The notes: generated by a model from the letters alone, not told the origin. A stretch of 22,743 nt of DNA from Podochytrium sp. JEL0797 (GCA_027596195.1 JADGJG010000358.1:1-22743), one strand, 5' to 3'. Positions 8,824 to 17,751 are shown, numbered from the stretch's first letter. Numbers and translations: made by a program.

Positions 8824-9598
8824 CTAAGGCGACCCCAACTTCGACTTGATCGGAACCCCCTGCCGAATAAAACACGCACTCAAATCCGTCAATTCCCCGA
8901 CCCCCGGGAACACATCTGGTCGAAAAACCTCAAACGAATCACTCATAACCACAGCCACAGGCGCCATGGGTCTCCCGGGCTCTCGAGAAGCCGTATCATA
9001 CACTTCGAACCGGATCCGGAAATGATTCGTTGTGCGAATGGCAAGGTCGGGAAACACAAAGTAGAGACCCGTTTCGCCTTGCACGTTTTCGAGTTGGTGG
9101 CATTGCGAGATGGGCGTTCCGATCATGTTGAAGGACTTTTCGTAGCCGGATGTGGTTTCGACGGAGTAGGTTGGCGCTGAAGAGCTGCCCGACATGTTCG
9201 GAGTTTGTGGAGATGACGGGGGCGTAGATGCGGTAATGGGAGTGTAGGCGAACGGCGCTGCGCACTTCCCAGAGATGGTCAAATTTGATTTCATATCGCT
9301 GGTACACGGTGAGTTGCGAGGCAGCGGTACATGAAAGAAGATGAAAGTGTACCTCGACCACAGCGATGCGAAACACACAAACGATTGCGCTGCCGACTCG
9401 TCGATTCCTATCACCTGAATTCTAAAGTCAGGGTTAGTCAGGACCAGGTGGCTCGGCCCATGCGCCCCCCTGCACGGCGACTCACATTGGTGTGGGGTTG
9501 ATTGGTCTCTTGTTTGTGAACCCGCAGACTCGGGCTCGCTCCGGCTGCTGCCGGATCACGAGTTGGGGTCGAGGGGGAGGCGTCGTCGGGTAGTCCAT
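8824..9598 (-). CDS. Velvet-domain regulator 1 (short type)
   Basis: Exons 9486-9598, 9353-9421 and 8824-9298 on the minus strand give 218 residues, nearly all velvet domain. The velvet fold is NF-kB-like and binds DNA as dimers. Diagnostic pieces are RQQPERARVCGF at the N terminus, KRPINPTPIIQV across intron 1, FASLWS before intron 2, GLYFVFPDLAIRT, FRIRFEVYD and the terminal IRQGVPIKSKLG. Both introns are phase 2 (64 and 54 bp); intron 1 has a perfect CTAAC branch site. A proline/serine loop of about 25 residues interrupts the domain after FAYTPITAS. It is the closest relative of velvet gene 3 (11704-12500). Which of VeA, VelB, VosA or VelC it corresponds to cannot be decided here. The upstream region holds a VosA-like site and CACTGCC repeats. 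Confidence 0.92.
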
Positions 9599-9623
9599 CT
9601 CTGTGGGAAGAAATTTTTCTGAT

Positions 9624-9638
9624 CCAGGTTTGGCCAGG
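9624..9638 (-). promoter_or_regulatory. Candidate velvet (VosA-like) binding site
   Basis: The minus strand reads CCTGGCCAAACCTGG. Its core matches the Aspergillus VosA element CTGGCCAAGGC at 9 of 11 positions as I recall that consensus. It lies 26 bp before the ATG of velvet gene 1, so autoregulation is conceivable. A single short match can arise by chance. Confidence 0.3.
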
Positions 9639-9641
9639 CAA

Positions 9642-9925
9642 CACTGCCACAAAAAAGAGTCAGTGCTTGGCTCAAATTTGAAATTTCTTATGTCGTACCA
9701 GTCCCATCTATATATAAAACCCTAGGAAACCCGAAGAAATTAGGCAGTGAGTTGAGTTTGTCACTTCACTTATCACGTCAAATTTTTCTTCCTGTTCCGC
9801 CGCCTTTTCCACCAGCCATCACTGGCAACACCAATAGGACAACACTGCCGCAAAACGCCAGTGCTTCCTCGCATTAGAAACTCTTATCGATAGGAAATGG
9901 TGCACTGCCACAACACTGCCACAAA
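9642..9925. repeat. Dispersed CACTGCC(A/G)CAA motif upstream of velvet gene 1
   Basis: CACTGCCACAA occurs at 9642-9652 and twice head-to-tail with a 1-bp overlap-free step at 9903-9925; CACTGCCGCAA is at 9843-9853. The double copy at 9903-9925 is identical over 23 bp to one upstream of velvet gene 3 (12567-12589). Conservation of the pair in otherwise divergent promoters suggests a regulatory site. Confidence 0.6.
9709..9719 (-). promoter_or_regulatory. TATA-like element of velvet gene 1
   Basis: The sequence TATATATAAAA contains a self-complementary TATATATA and lies about 110 bp upstream of the minus-strand ATG at 9598. No plus-strand gene starts nearby, so it is assigned to velvet gene 1. 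Confidence 0.4.
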
Positions 9926-10107
9926 GAACGCCGAGGCAGTGATATTTCGAACTTTCCTGAAGTGAACCGTTGACTTCATTCCTTCCTCTCCTCTTTTTCT
10001 AATGTCAAATATGCAGTACATCGTAATTTCCGGAATCTTAACACATCTCCGATCAGTAGGTAGTGAACAATCAATACCCGACCAATTTCCTTTCTATTTC
10101 ACAATAT

Positions 10108-11296
10108 TCACAAAAGCTTAACCTTCATCTTAATTGGCACCCCTTGCTGTACAAAACTTCGAATCAACTCGCTAGGTTCGAGATTGCCTGGATACGAATC
10201 CGATCGAAACACTTGAAATTCGTTGCTGAACACAGAATCGACACATTTCGCCCTAAAAGGGTAGGTCAAGGCGGAACGTTAATCGAAACTTTGTCACGAG
10301 CGAAAAAAGGAATGGAGGGCGCCAAACACTCACCTTTCCAAATGAAACAGCTCAAACTTGAGCCGAAATTTGCGGTCCACCCGCATCGCGAGGTTGCTAA
10401 ACACGAAATACGACCCCACTTTGCCCCGTGTGTCTTTCAACACGCGAGAACACACGACCTTGTCACCCATCAGAACAAACGAGCGCACGTATCCTTGAGT
10501 GATTTCTACAGTATAATTCCCGCTTGGCAACGGTTCGGGATCGACAGTGGATAAACCGTTGGGCGGCGGAGAGGAGTTGGTCAGCGTGGACGGCGTTTGG
10601 GAAGAGTCGCCGCTGTATTCACGTCTGGCGCGTTTGGAGCGGTGTGCGTGAGACAACTCGTCATCATTGGAGTTCTCTGAATATAAATACGGCGCACCGG
10701 CCTTGGTTGATACAGACAAGTTTTCTTTCATGTCGCTGCGGGAAGGAAGAAGCGTGAGTCGAGATGATTGCTTGTGGTTGGACCAGGGGGGGTGCCAACT
10801 CCCAAAATCCAGACAAAAAATGATTACCTGGACCACAGCGTCGACAAGCACACGTATCCATGGGAATCCTGGTTCTCAACTCCCATCAACTTGACGCTGG
10901 AGGTACGGGATAAAAATTTCAATTCGTTTTTCCGCTTTGAAAGCAGTCATCAAAAAAAATGGCAACAAACATGGGTACTGGATTGATTTGTCGCAGTTTG
11001 CTGTCATCAATAGAGAATCCACAAGATCGCGCTTGAATTGGTTGTTGAATAATCTCCAATCTTGCGCGGTTCTGGGAATCGGTATCGAATTTTTTAGCGG
11101 CGAGTTCGAAATACGTGAACAAACTCACGCGCAAGGGGGTATCTTCGCGGAACGGCTCGACCGACTCTGTGATGGAAGACTCGCTTCCATTAAACTCCGA
11201 TGTGTCTGGGGAGTGTGGTGCTTCGGCTTGCGCATGCGGGTTGATTTGGTTTTTAATGGAGTCGAGCGCGAGCGGGAGGTCCATCTGCACAAGCAT
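10108..11296 (-). CDS. Velvet-domain regulator 2 (long type)
   Basis: Exons 11129-11296, 10971-11071, 10828-10896, 10334-10735 and 10108-10252 on the minus strand give 294 residues. A Ser/Glu-rich N-terminal extension precedes the velvet domain. Domain pieces are IIQQPIQARSCGF, LRQINPVPIVKLMGVENQ, CLSTLWS, GSYFVFSNLAMRVDRKFRLKFELFHLE and, after the last intron, VQQGVPIKMKVKLL. A disordered insert of about 65 residues splits the domain; VelB of Aspergillus also has a large insert, so the architecture is VelB-like. The insert carries a basic SKRARRE cluster that could be a nuclear localisation signal. Introns 2-4 are phase 2. Intron 1 (57 bp) has a GTGAGT donor but no in-frame stop, so its removal is not certain. 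Its duplicate is velvet gene 4. Confidence 0.9.
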
Positions 11297-11703
11297 ATGT
11301 GGTCGGAGGGTCGGAATTTGAGTAGCTCTTCTGATTTATGTAGCTGCTGCAAGACTGAGGTCAAAACTGCACGGCAGAATTTTTTTGTGGGGAGCAGTCG
11401 GCCCGACGTGGCCCGGCCATCGGCCTGGGCGGGCAGGCGGGCAAACAAATCGGCGACGAAAAAGCAAAGCACCGCAGCATGGGGTGATTAAATTAACGGG
11501 GCATATCCTGGACCACCGAACTTGCTGTTGAAGTCTCAGCTCCACTGTCCCCGGGAGGCGATTTAGTCCTATCAGGAAGACCAATAATTTTCTTTTTTAA
11601 GGACTCAAGAAAAAAGATTTGGAACGAGAAATCAAAGTGTCAAAAAACCGATTTCTCAAAGTTCATTACGCAGCTAAAATAAAGAGAGAATGATATACCC
11701 TAA
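11297..11703. other. Intergenic region between velvet genes 2 and 3
   Basis: No gene is seen. It is the promoter side of velvet gene 2 and the 3' flank of velvet gene 3. Blocks AATTTTTTTGTGGGG (11378-11392) and AAAAAGCAAAGCACC (11459-11473) recur upstream of velvet gene 4 at 14275-14289 and 14321-14335. They are either shared promoter elements or traces of the duplication. Confidence 0.6.
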
Positions 11704-12500
11704 TCAGCCTTGAACCCCGAACTTCGTTTTAATGGGAACCCCCTGCCGAATAAACCACGCGCTCAACTCGCTCAACTCCACAACACCTGGAAACACTTCC
11801 GGCCGAAACACCTCAAACGCGTCACTCATGACATTCGCAACGGGTGCAAACCCTTTGCCGTGTTCCCGAGCGGCTGTATCGTACACTTCAAACCGAATGC
11901 GAACAACTCCCGTCGTGCGCACCGCGAGGTCTGGGAAGCAAAAGAACAAGCCGTCTTGACCGTCGAGGTTCTGTAGTGTGAGGCACTCGGAGATGGGCGT
12001 TCCAATCATGTTGAAGGACTTTTCGTATCCGATGGTGGTTTCCACCGTGTAGGTTGGCACGGCGGTGGAGTCTGTGGAGCTGGTTTCGGACATGTCTGAT
12101 GAAAGGGGTGGAGACGTTGGAGTGGAAGAGGCGGTGATTGGTGTGTAGGCGAACGGCGAAGCGCATTTGGTGGAGATGCTCAAATTTGCCTTGGCATCGC
12201 TGGATAATGGGAAACGGAGTGATTGGAGATGGGAACAGAGCCAGAGGGAAAAACACACACATACCTCGACCACAGGGAAGCGAAGCACACAAGCGATTGC
12301 GCAGTCTCCGCATCAATTCCGGTCAATTGGATACTGCAACGGTGGTATCAAACAAAAGCGCACAAGCCGCCAAGAAACACAATCACTTACATCGGAGGAG
12401 GCGAGATGGGTCGCTTGTTTGTGAACCCACACACTCGGGCTCGCTGGGGTTGCTGGACGATGTCCAGTCGGGGTCGAGGTGTGACTGGATGCGGCAGCAT
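11704..12500 (-). CDS. Velvet-domain regulator 3 (short type)
   Basis: Exons 12391-12500, 12265-12333 and 11704-12199 on the minus strand give 224 residues. It is a close paralogue of velvet gene 1 with the same two phase-2 introns (57 and 65 bp). Domain pieces are VQQPQRARVCGF, KRPISPPPIIQLTGID, FASLWS, YEKSFNMIGTPISE, GLFFCFPDLAVRT, IRFEVYDTAARE and IRQGVPIKTKFG. The Ser/Thr/Pro loop after FAYTPITAS is slightly longer than in gene 1. DNA-binding dimer function is inferred from the family. The start at 12500 places the QQP motif at residues 15-17, as in gene 1. Confidence 0.92.
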
Positions 12501-12917
12501 TTGGTGTCAGAATTTTGATGAATTTTTTGGTATTCTCCGTCGGCGCATGCGCCCCCGCGGGAGCCGCACTGCCACAACACTGCCACAAAATGGGAACATA
12601 TTGTTGCTGAGAAAATCTACTCGTTTTCTCTTTGTGGTCTTTGCTGAAGTGCAGCATCCTGCCCTTGTTTCTGCTTCGGGCGTGCTCTGTCCGCGTGATG
12701 ATTACGGATCATCTTTTTCAGGATTATAGTTAATGAATCATCTGTGGGCCTCTCTGGGAGAGACGATAAAGACGCAACGCATCTCTACCAGAAAGTAGCG
12801 CGGGTGTTCAGATTGTTCCTCGACCGGCACGATCTCCAATTACCAATTCCACAGTGTCACAAGCCCACATGCCGCTGATTCCACACAAAAACACAATTTA
12901 TTTTCTATTCACAATAT
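12501..12917. other. Intergenic region between velvet genes 3 and 4
   Basis: No gene is seen. It holds the promoter of velvet gene 3, including the double CACTGCCACAA at 12567-12589, and the 3' flank of velvet gene 4. The last about 30 bases resemble the flank after the stop of velvet gene 2 (10080-10107), marking a boundary of the duplicated unit. Confidence 0.6.
12567..12589. repeat. Double CACTGCCACAA motif upstream of velvet gene 3
   Basis: Two CACTGCCACAA units lie in tandem about 67 bp before the ATG at 12500. The 23-bp block is identical to 9903-9925 upstream of velvet gene 1. It is a candidate transcription factor site kept in both members of the short-type pair. Confidence 0.6.
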
Positions 12918-14197
12918 TCACAGAAGCTTAACCTTCATCTTAATTGGCACCCCTTGCTGAACAAAACTGCGAATCAACTCGCTAGGTTCAATATTGCCTG
13001 GATACGTGTCGGATCGAAAAACTTGGAATTCGTTGCTGAACACAGAATCGACACATTTCGACCTTAAAGGGGAATAGGGAAAAGCGTTGAATTAGTAAAA
13101 AGGCGGTCTTGGATCCTGAGCAAAAAAACGGAAGGAAGGGCAACATCAAAAAAGCAAAAAAGCGCCCCAACGAGCTCACCCTTCCAAATGAAACAGCTCA
13201 AACTTGAGCCGAAACTTGCGGTCCACCCGCATCGCGAGGTTGCAAAACACGAAAAACGCGCCCACTTTGCTCCGTGTGTCTGTCAACACGCGACAACATA
13301 CGACCTTGTCGCCCATCAGAACGAAAGAGCGCGCATATGCTTCAGTGAGTTCTACGGTATAATTCCCACTTGGCAACTGTTCAGGATCGGCAGTGGATGA
13401 GTCGTTGGAGGTTGGAGTTGAGTCGACAAGGGTGGATGACGTTTGTGCAGAGTCGTCGCTGTTGGAACGGTTGGCGGTGGTACTTTGTTCGATTGCGTCG
13501 TGAGATGAGTGGTGCGCGTGAGACAACTCGTCGTCGATGGAGTTTGCAGAATATATATACGGCGCGCCGACTTTGGTTGATACAGACAAGTTTTGTTTCA
13601 TGTCGCTACGGAAAGGAAGAAGTGTGAGTCGAGATGATTGCTTGTGCTTGGACCAGGGGGTGCCAACTCCCAAAATCCAGACAAAAAATGATTACCTCGA
13701 CCACAGCGTCGCCAAGCACACGTAGGCATGGGAATCCTGGTTCTCAACTCCCAGTAACTTGACGCTGAAAGGAACGGGATATACAGATTTCAATGAATAT
13801 ATGCGTTCGAAAGCAGTCATCAAAAAATAACGGCAACAAACATGGGTACGGGATTGATTTGTCGCAGCTTACTGTCATCAATCGAGAATCCGCAGGATCG
13901 CGCTTGTATCGGTTGTTGAATGATCTCCAATCTTGCGCCCTTCCGGGAGGCGGTATCGAATTTTTTTAATGGGCGCCGAGACTCAAAACGGGAGCGACTT
14001 ACGCGCAAAGGGGTATCCTGGAGAAGCGGTTCGACAGACTCTGCGATGGAATCCTCTCTTCCATCAACCTCCAATGTGTCTGTGGACTGTGTTGCTTCGG
14101 TTTCGGCTTTCGAATGTGGGGCAATTTCATTTTCAGTGGTTGCGAGAGTGGGTGGCGGGTTCGTCTCCCCAAGCATCTGGGGTCGGCGGGTCGGCAT
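12918..14197 (-). CDS. Velvet-domain regulator 4 (long type)
   Basis: Exons 14003-14197, 13842-13939, 13696-13764, 13180-13605 and 12918-13062 on the minus strand give 310 residues. It is the duplicate of velvet gene 2: IIQQPIQARSCGF, LRQINPVPIVKLLGVENQ, CLATLWS, FVFCNLAMRVDRKFRLKFELF and VQQGVPIKMKVKLL are nearly the same. Exons 3 and 5 have identical lengths (69 and 145 bp). The insert inside the domain has diverged and lacks the basic SKRARRE cluster of gene 2. The acceptor of intron 1 differs: the CAG used in gene 2 is CGG here, so the next AAG three bases on is assumed. The intron 4 acceptor is also AAG. If intron 1 (63 bp, stopless) is kept, the protein gains 21 residues. An ATG seven codons later (MLGET) aligns with the start of gene 2. 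Confidence 0.88.
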
Positions 14198-14384
14198 TGG
14201 AGATTCGAGCAGCTAATCTGAATTTGATGCTTGCAAGCCCGCTTGCTCCTGAAGACGAACTGCACAGCACCGACAATTTTTTTGTGGGGGGACATCAGAG
14301 CGCGGGCAAAATGTGCGGCAAAAAAGCAAAGCACCACATGAAGTTAATGGAATGAAAAATCGATTAAATGATTACACCCTCTCT
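14198..14384. other. Upstream region of velvet gene 4
   Basis: No gene is seen. It contains AATTTTTTTGTGGGG (14275-14289) and AAAAAGCAAAGCACC (14321-14335), both also found upstream of velvet gene 2. Confidence 0.5.
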
Positions 14385-14883
14385 TCATGGATAGAAGCCA
14401 AAAATCGTTTCACAAATTTTGAAATACAGAACGCTTGACACTGAACATCGCACCTCCCATTTCCCCCTCCACACAACCCCCACCTTCGGCGACGCATCCA
14501 CAAGTCCATGTAAACCCTCGTCCCCCCACAAGACGCTTCAAACTCGCCACAACAGGGCCCAATGCGCCAGTTGAGCCCTCTCATTCACCACCACTGTATC
14601 AAATTTCGTACCCGGCATCATCCCCGACCCCGTCGTTGTGGCAAACACGATCTCTCGCGTAAAAACAAGCGCGTTGTCGACGGGCAACCCCGCATCTGCA
14701 AAAAAATGGCGAGGTTACGCGTGTCATGTTCGCGCCAGAGACCGTATCAGAAGTCGGGAGGAGTGGTTTTTGAACACGGGGTTCCCGCGCGTGAGTGTGC
14801 AGGAATTTGGCGAGAAGCTCTGTCGAACCTCTGTCGAACCCCACCTCCCCACCCCCTTCACCCTCTCCGCCCTCCGCCTCAAC
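14385..14883 (-). pseudogene. Coding-like sequence, probably a broken gene
   Basis: On the minus strand a segment from 14883 to 14778 (with DRGSTELLAKFLHTHARE) joins in phase, across an 82-bp intron with a very good acceptor (TTTTTTTGCAG at 14696), to a segment reading GLPVDNALVFTREIVFATTT and NERAQLAHWALLWRV. A TGA follows at 14538-14540, but the same frame then continues for about 50 codons (GLVDASPKVGVVWRGKWEV) to a TGA at 14385. No start codon is found, and upstream the frame begins at another acceptor-like CAG. The plus strand is also open from 14575 to 14922 with plausible-looking peptide, so the strand is not secure. No family is recognised. It may be a decayed gene or transposon piece. 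Confidence 0.3.
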
Positions 14884-14964
14884 CTGAAAGACATCCCTCA
14901 AAAAAAGTTAAAAGGCGAGTGACAAAAAAAGCGCCTTCAATTTCTTGTATTATTGAACATTGAT

Positions 14965-15894
14965 TCACGAATTCGACAGACAAAACGCTTGCCAATGCGT
15001 CAACTCTTGCACCACCACTGCACCACTTCCATTTCCCCCCTCCGCCCCACCTTCCTCCTCACCAACCTCGCAATCACTCCCTCCCACTTCCTCATCCACC
15101 TCCAACTCCCCATCCCGCACCAACTCATCCACCACCCTCTCCTCCACCCTCCTCGCTTTCACTCTCTCCGCCTCCCTCTTCCCCTCCCTCGCCTTCAACG
15201 TAAACGCATCCCGCACCTCTTGTCTCTCACTCCTCCACAACAATCCACACATTCTCGATACATCTGCAAACGACATTCTGCGCACGCTCCCGTCGGGTTG
15301 CACTTCGGAATACTTTTGGAGGATTTGAGGCGCCCGGTCGCGGCGGTAAAGCACGAACGCGTTGGCGGGTTTGGAGAGGCCGAGGTGTTGGTTTTCGAGG
15401 CGGGTTTGGCGGCGGGCGTGGTTTTTGCGTTCGCGGCGGAGGTGGTGGCGGTCGTGGGGTGTGAGGTTGGCGGGCGGGAGGGGGGCGGGTGGGGAGGCCG
15501 GGCGTTGTACGGATGTAGGTGCGGGGGTGGCGGGTCGGATGTGGAAGAGGGAGGACAGTGAAGGAAGTTGTGGTTGGTGAAGGGCGTGTGTATGCGCGGG
15601 TTGCTGTTGCATGAAGGGAATGATGGAATCATACGTCCCCGCGCTTCTAGGTGGCCTCAGAGGCGCATCAAGTGAATGATGGATGTGCAACTGATGCGTT
15701 GGGGGGTGTGGTGTGTTTGGGGATGAAGGGGGTGGCGATTGGAGGTGATCGTGATGGTCCGCGTGCGAGGTCAGGGGCGCGAGGGAGGTGTGGGTAGAGC
15801 GGAGGGTGGCTGGTTTGTCGGGGTGGAGAGATCCGAGGATGTTCATCGGGTCTTGTGAGTTGGCGTAGGGAAGTGGATTTTGGATTGATGACAT
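14965..15894 (-). CDS. MATA-type HMG box protein
   Basis: Single-exon minus-strand gene of 309 residues from the ATG at 15894 (an in-frame ATG at 16017 would add 41 residues, mostly unlikely). The N-terminal half is rich in Pro, Ser, Thr and His. The HMG box starts LSKPANAFVLYRRDRAPQIL and continues with SFADVSRMCGLLWRSE and REGKREAERV, the pattern of fungal mating-type and Ste11-like HMG factors (PNAFxLYR...ISxxxGxxWxxE...Y/FxxxAxxxK). The loop before SFADV is a few residues longer than usual. The C-terminal tail is acidic and Gly-rich. It should bind the DNA minor groove in the nucleus. A role in mating is possible but cannot be told from the box alone, since fungi carry many such factors. 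Confidence 0.85.
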   Translation of the reverse strand: MSSIQNPLPYANSQDPMNILGSLHPDKPATLRSTHTSLAPLTSHADHHDHLQSPPPSSPNTPHPPTHQLHIHHSLDAPLRPPRSAGTYDSIIPFMQQQPAHTHALHQPQLPSLSSLFHIRPATPAPTSVQRPASPPAPLPPANLTPHDRHHLRRERKNHARRQTRLENQHLGLSKPANAFVLYRRDRAPQILQKYSEVQPDGSVRRMSFADVSRMCGLLWRSERQEVRDAFTLKAREGKREAERVKARRVEERVVDELVRDGELEVDEEVGGSDCEVGEEEGGAEGGNGSGAVVVQELTHWQAFCLSNS

Positions 15895-16055
15895 GCCCTT
15901 GCGGAAGAATGGAGATTTTTGGAAGGAAATTTTTCTCGTTGTGGAACCTTGCGTATTAAAATATGTGCGAATTAAGGAAAGCGTTCGAAACAAGGTCACG
16001 AGATGGAAAACAATCATAGAATATTACAAAAGAAAAGAATATTGAAAAAGCGACA

Positions 16056-17751
16056 TCACTCCGTCACCTTGTCCACAGCGCAAGAAAAGTCCTTATTGTT
16101 CATATCCTGATTGCGGCACACCATCAACGTGTTATTCGCAGTATAAAAGCACACATCCACTTTTCCAGGATCCAACCGCGAAGTAATCGGCGAGAAGGGC
16201 GGTTTCCGAACCCCCCCAATTCCACCCACGTTTTCCTTGTCAATGTTTCGCGGGCCGCCCACGAGCGGGGCGAAATCTTTGCACGCGTATTCGTCCCATT
16301 GGTTTCCCCAGAGTGTGAGGCATTTGAGGGTTCGGTTTCGGCCGGCGATTGCGGCGGCAATGTTTCGGATTCCGCGGCTTCCGATGCGGTTGTGGTCTAA
16401 AAAGAGTCTGTTGGATGCAGGGTGTTTTCAGAAAGATGAGTAAAACCATTTCAAGTATGCGTTGTTTCTCACGTTTGAAGGGTCCGGTTGTGCAGCAACA
16501 TCACGTTCACAGCTTCCGCGCCTTCGTCTTGGATGGCGCAACAACTGAGATTCAAATGAACAAGAAAGCTCTGTTTATAGAGTGCTTGGAATAACGCGAC
16601 CCCACCGTCACGCGTGATTTTGTTGCTGTTTTGGTTGCTCAAAAAAGCGAATTTCCGCGCGCTGAGGAAAACGACAGAGAAAAACTCACCAGCTCAAATC
16701 CAACGTTGAAATTCTTCGGTTCACCAACACGGCCGGTGCAAGGTACTCTATCATCATAAAGTCGCTGATTCCCATCTTTGCGAACCCCAACTTTTCAATT
16801 CCCCGGTTCGCCTTGACCATCCCACTCAAGTGCAACACGACATCGTTGGCACAACTCTGCGTCAATCTGTTATACGAGTCCTCATTATTACTCAAACACA
16901 TGGTTTTGACAGTCCGCGTGCTCTGAAGCACCGTGCTCAATGCAACCAACGCGTCCGTGCCGAGACTGCATTGAGATAACAGCAGTTTTTGGAGACAAGT
17001 GTTAACCTGGAGAGACGCTGCGAATTCCATGCCGCCGGGTTTTCCAATTGGGTTGGAGGAGATGTCGAATTCTTGGATCGATTCGTTCACGAGGAATGCT
17101 TTTCCGATGGATGCACCGCCGGTGGGGCCAATGTTGTTGGAGTGGAGAATCAGTTTCTTGAGTCTTGTTTCACTCTGTTGAGTGTTGACGCGTTAGTAGG
17201 GTGGATTGGATGCTCTTCACCTACTTTGATGTAGTCAGCGATATTCTCTGCTCCCTTGTCTCCAATTTCGTTAAACGAAAGATCAATCAGTAGCTAGAGT
17301 TTCTGGGTCAGTTTGAAGCTGCATCAAAAGTCAAGTGCCCACCAAGAAAGTATTGTGGTTTAACGCGCGAAACAGCACATAGGCGCCGACATCTTCTATT
17401 CTACTGTGTTTGAGATCTTCAGTTGTTCCACAGAGGTCCATGGACAGGGGGACGTATCTATAGATCAAAGTGGGTTACTCTGGAGGTTTTGGGGTTACTG
17501 CAATTTCTTACCCGCTGTCAACAGAGGCTTGCATATTGTTTTTGAAGGTTTCCATCACTATTTGCGCGTGTGTTTGTGAGTGGAGAACATGGAAACGCGA
17601 AATGTGGATAGTCCAAACCTTTGATCTTCTTCAGTCCGCACTGCTTGACATATTCGTCGATAAAGTCAATCACGTGGATACTGTCGTCGTTCTGCAGCAA
17701 TGATGGCACTGCATCGTATGTTCCCTCCTCCAAGTTGTCGTCGTCTTCCAT
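16056..17751 (-). CDS. Leucine-rich repeat protein, LRRC34-like
   Basis: Seven exons on the minus strand (17619-17751, 17512-17557, 17343-17457, 17225-17293, 16690-17174, 16473-16625, 16056-16407) give 450 residues. The repeats are of the RNase-inhibitor type with LxLSxNxIGxxG periodicity, for example LLIDLSFNEIGDKGAENIA, FDISSNPIGKPGG, LDLSCNKITRDGG and LFLDHNRIGSRGIRNIA. The closing LTLWGNQWDEYACKDF and a following RLDPGKVDV segment resemble the end of LRRC34-type proteins. Intron 4 has a CTACTAAC branch site. The junction of intron 5 was chosen (64 bp) because it restores the LRR consensus; other acceptors nearby also keep frame. Likely a protein-interaction scaffold; the exact role is unknown. 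The start is 47 bp from the most downstream start of the divergent transporter gene. Confidence 0.8.

Larger units (their letters stand above)
9599..10107. other. Intergenic region between velvet genes 1 and 2
   Basis: No gene is seen. It holds the promoter of velvet gene 1 (minus strand) and the 3' flank of velvet gene 2. Visible elements are a TATATATAAAA at 9709-9719, repeated CACTGCC motifs and their complements GGCAGTG (9743-9749, 9935-9941), and a VosA-like site next to the start codon. Confidence 0.6.

Noticed and set aside
10063..10554. 163-codon plus-strand frame
   Set aside because: Antisense to the last exons of velvet gene 2.
12751..12763. Small hairpin TCTCT-GGG-AGAGA
   Set aside because: Too short to support a structured RNA or terminator; expected by chance in this length of DNA.
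14953..15561. 202-codon plus-strand frame
   Set aside because: Antisense to the HMG box gene; low-complexity His/Leu/Pro translation caused by the skewed composition of the real gene.
16626..16689. Shorter choices for LRR intron 5 (28 or 52 bp)
   Set aside because: They keep frame but insert residues that break the LRR consensus; the 64-bp choice gives LDLSCNKITRDGG.
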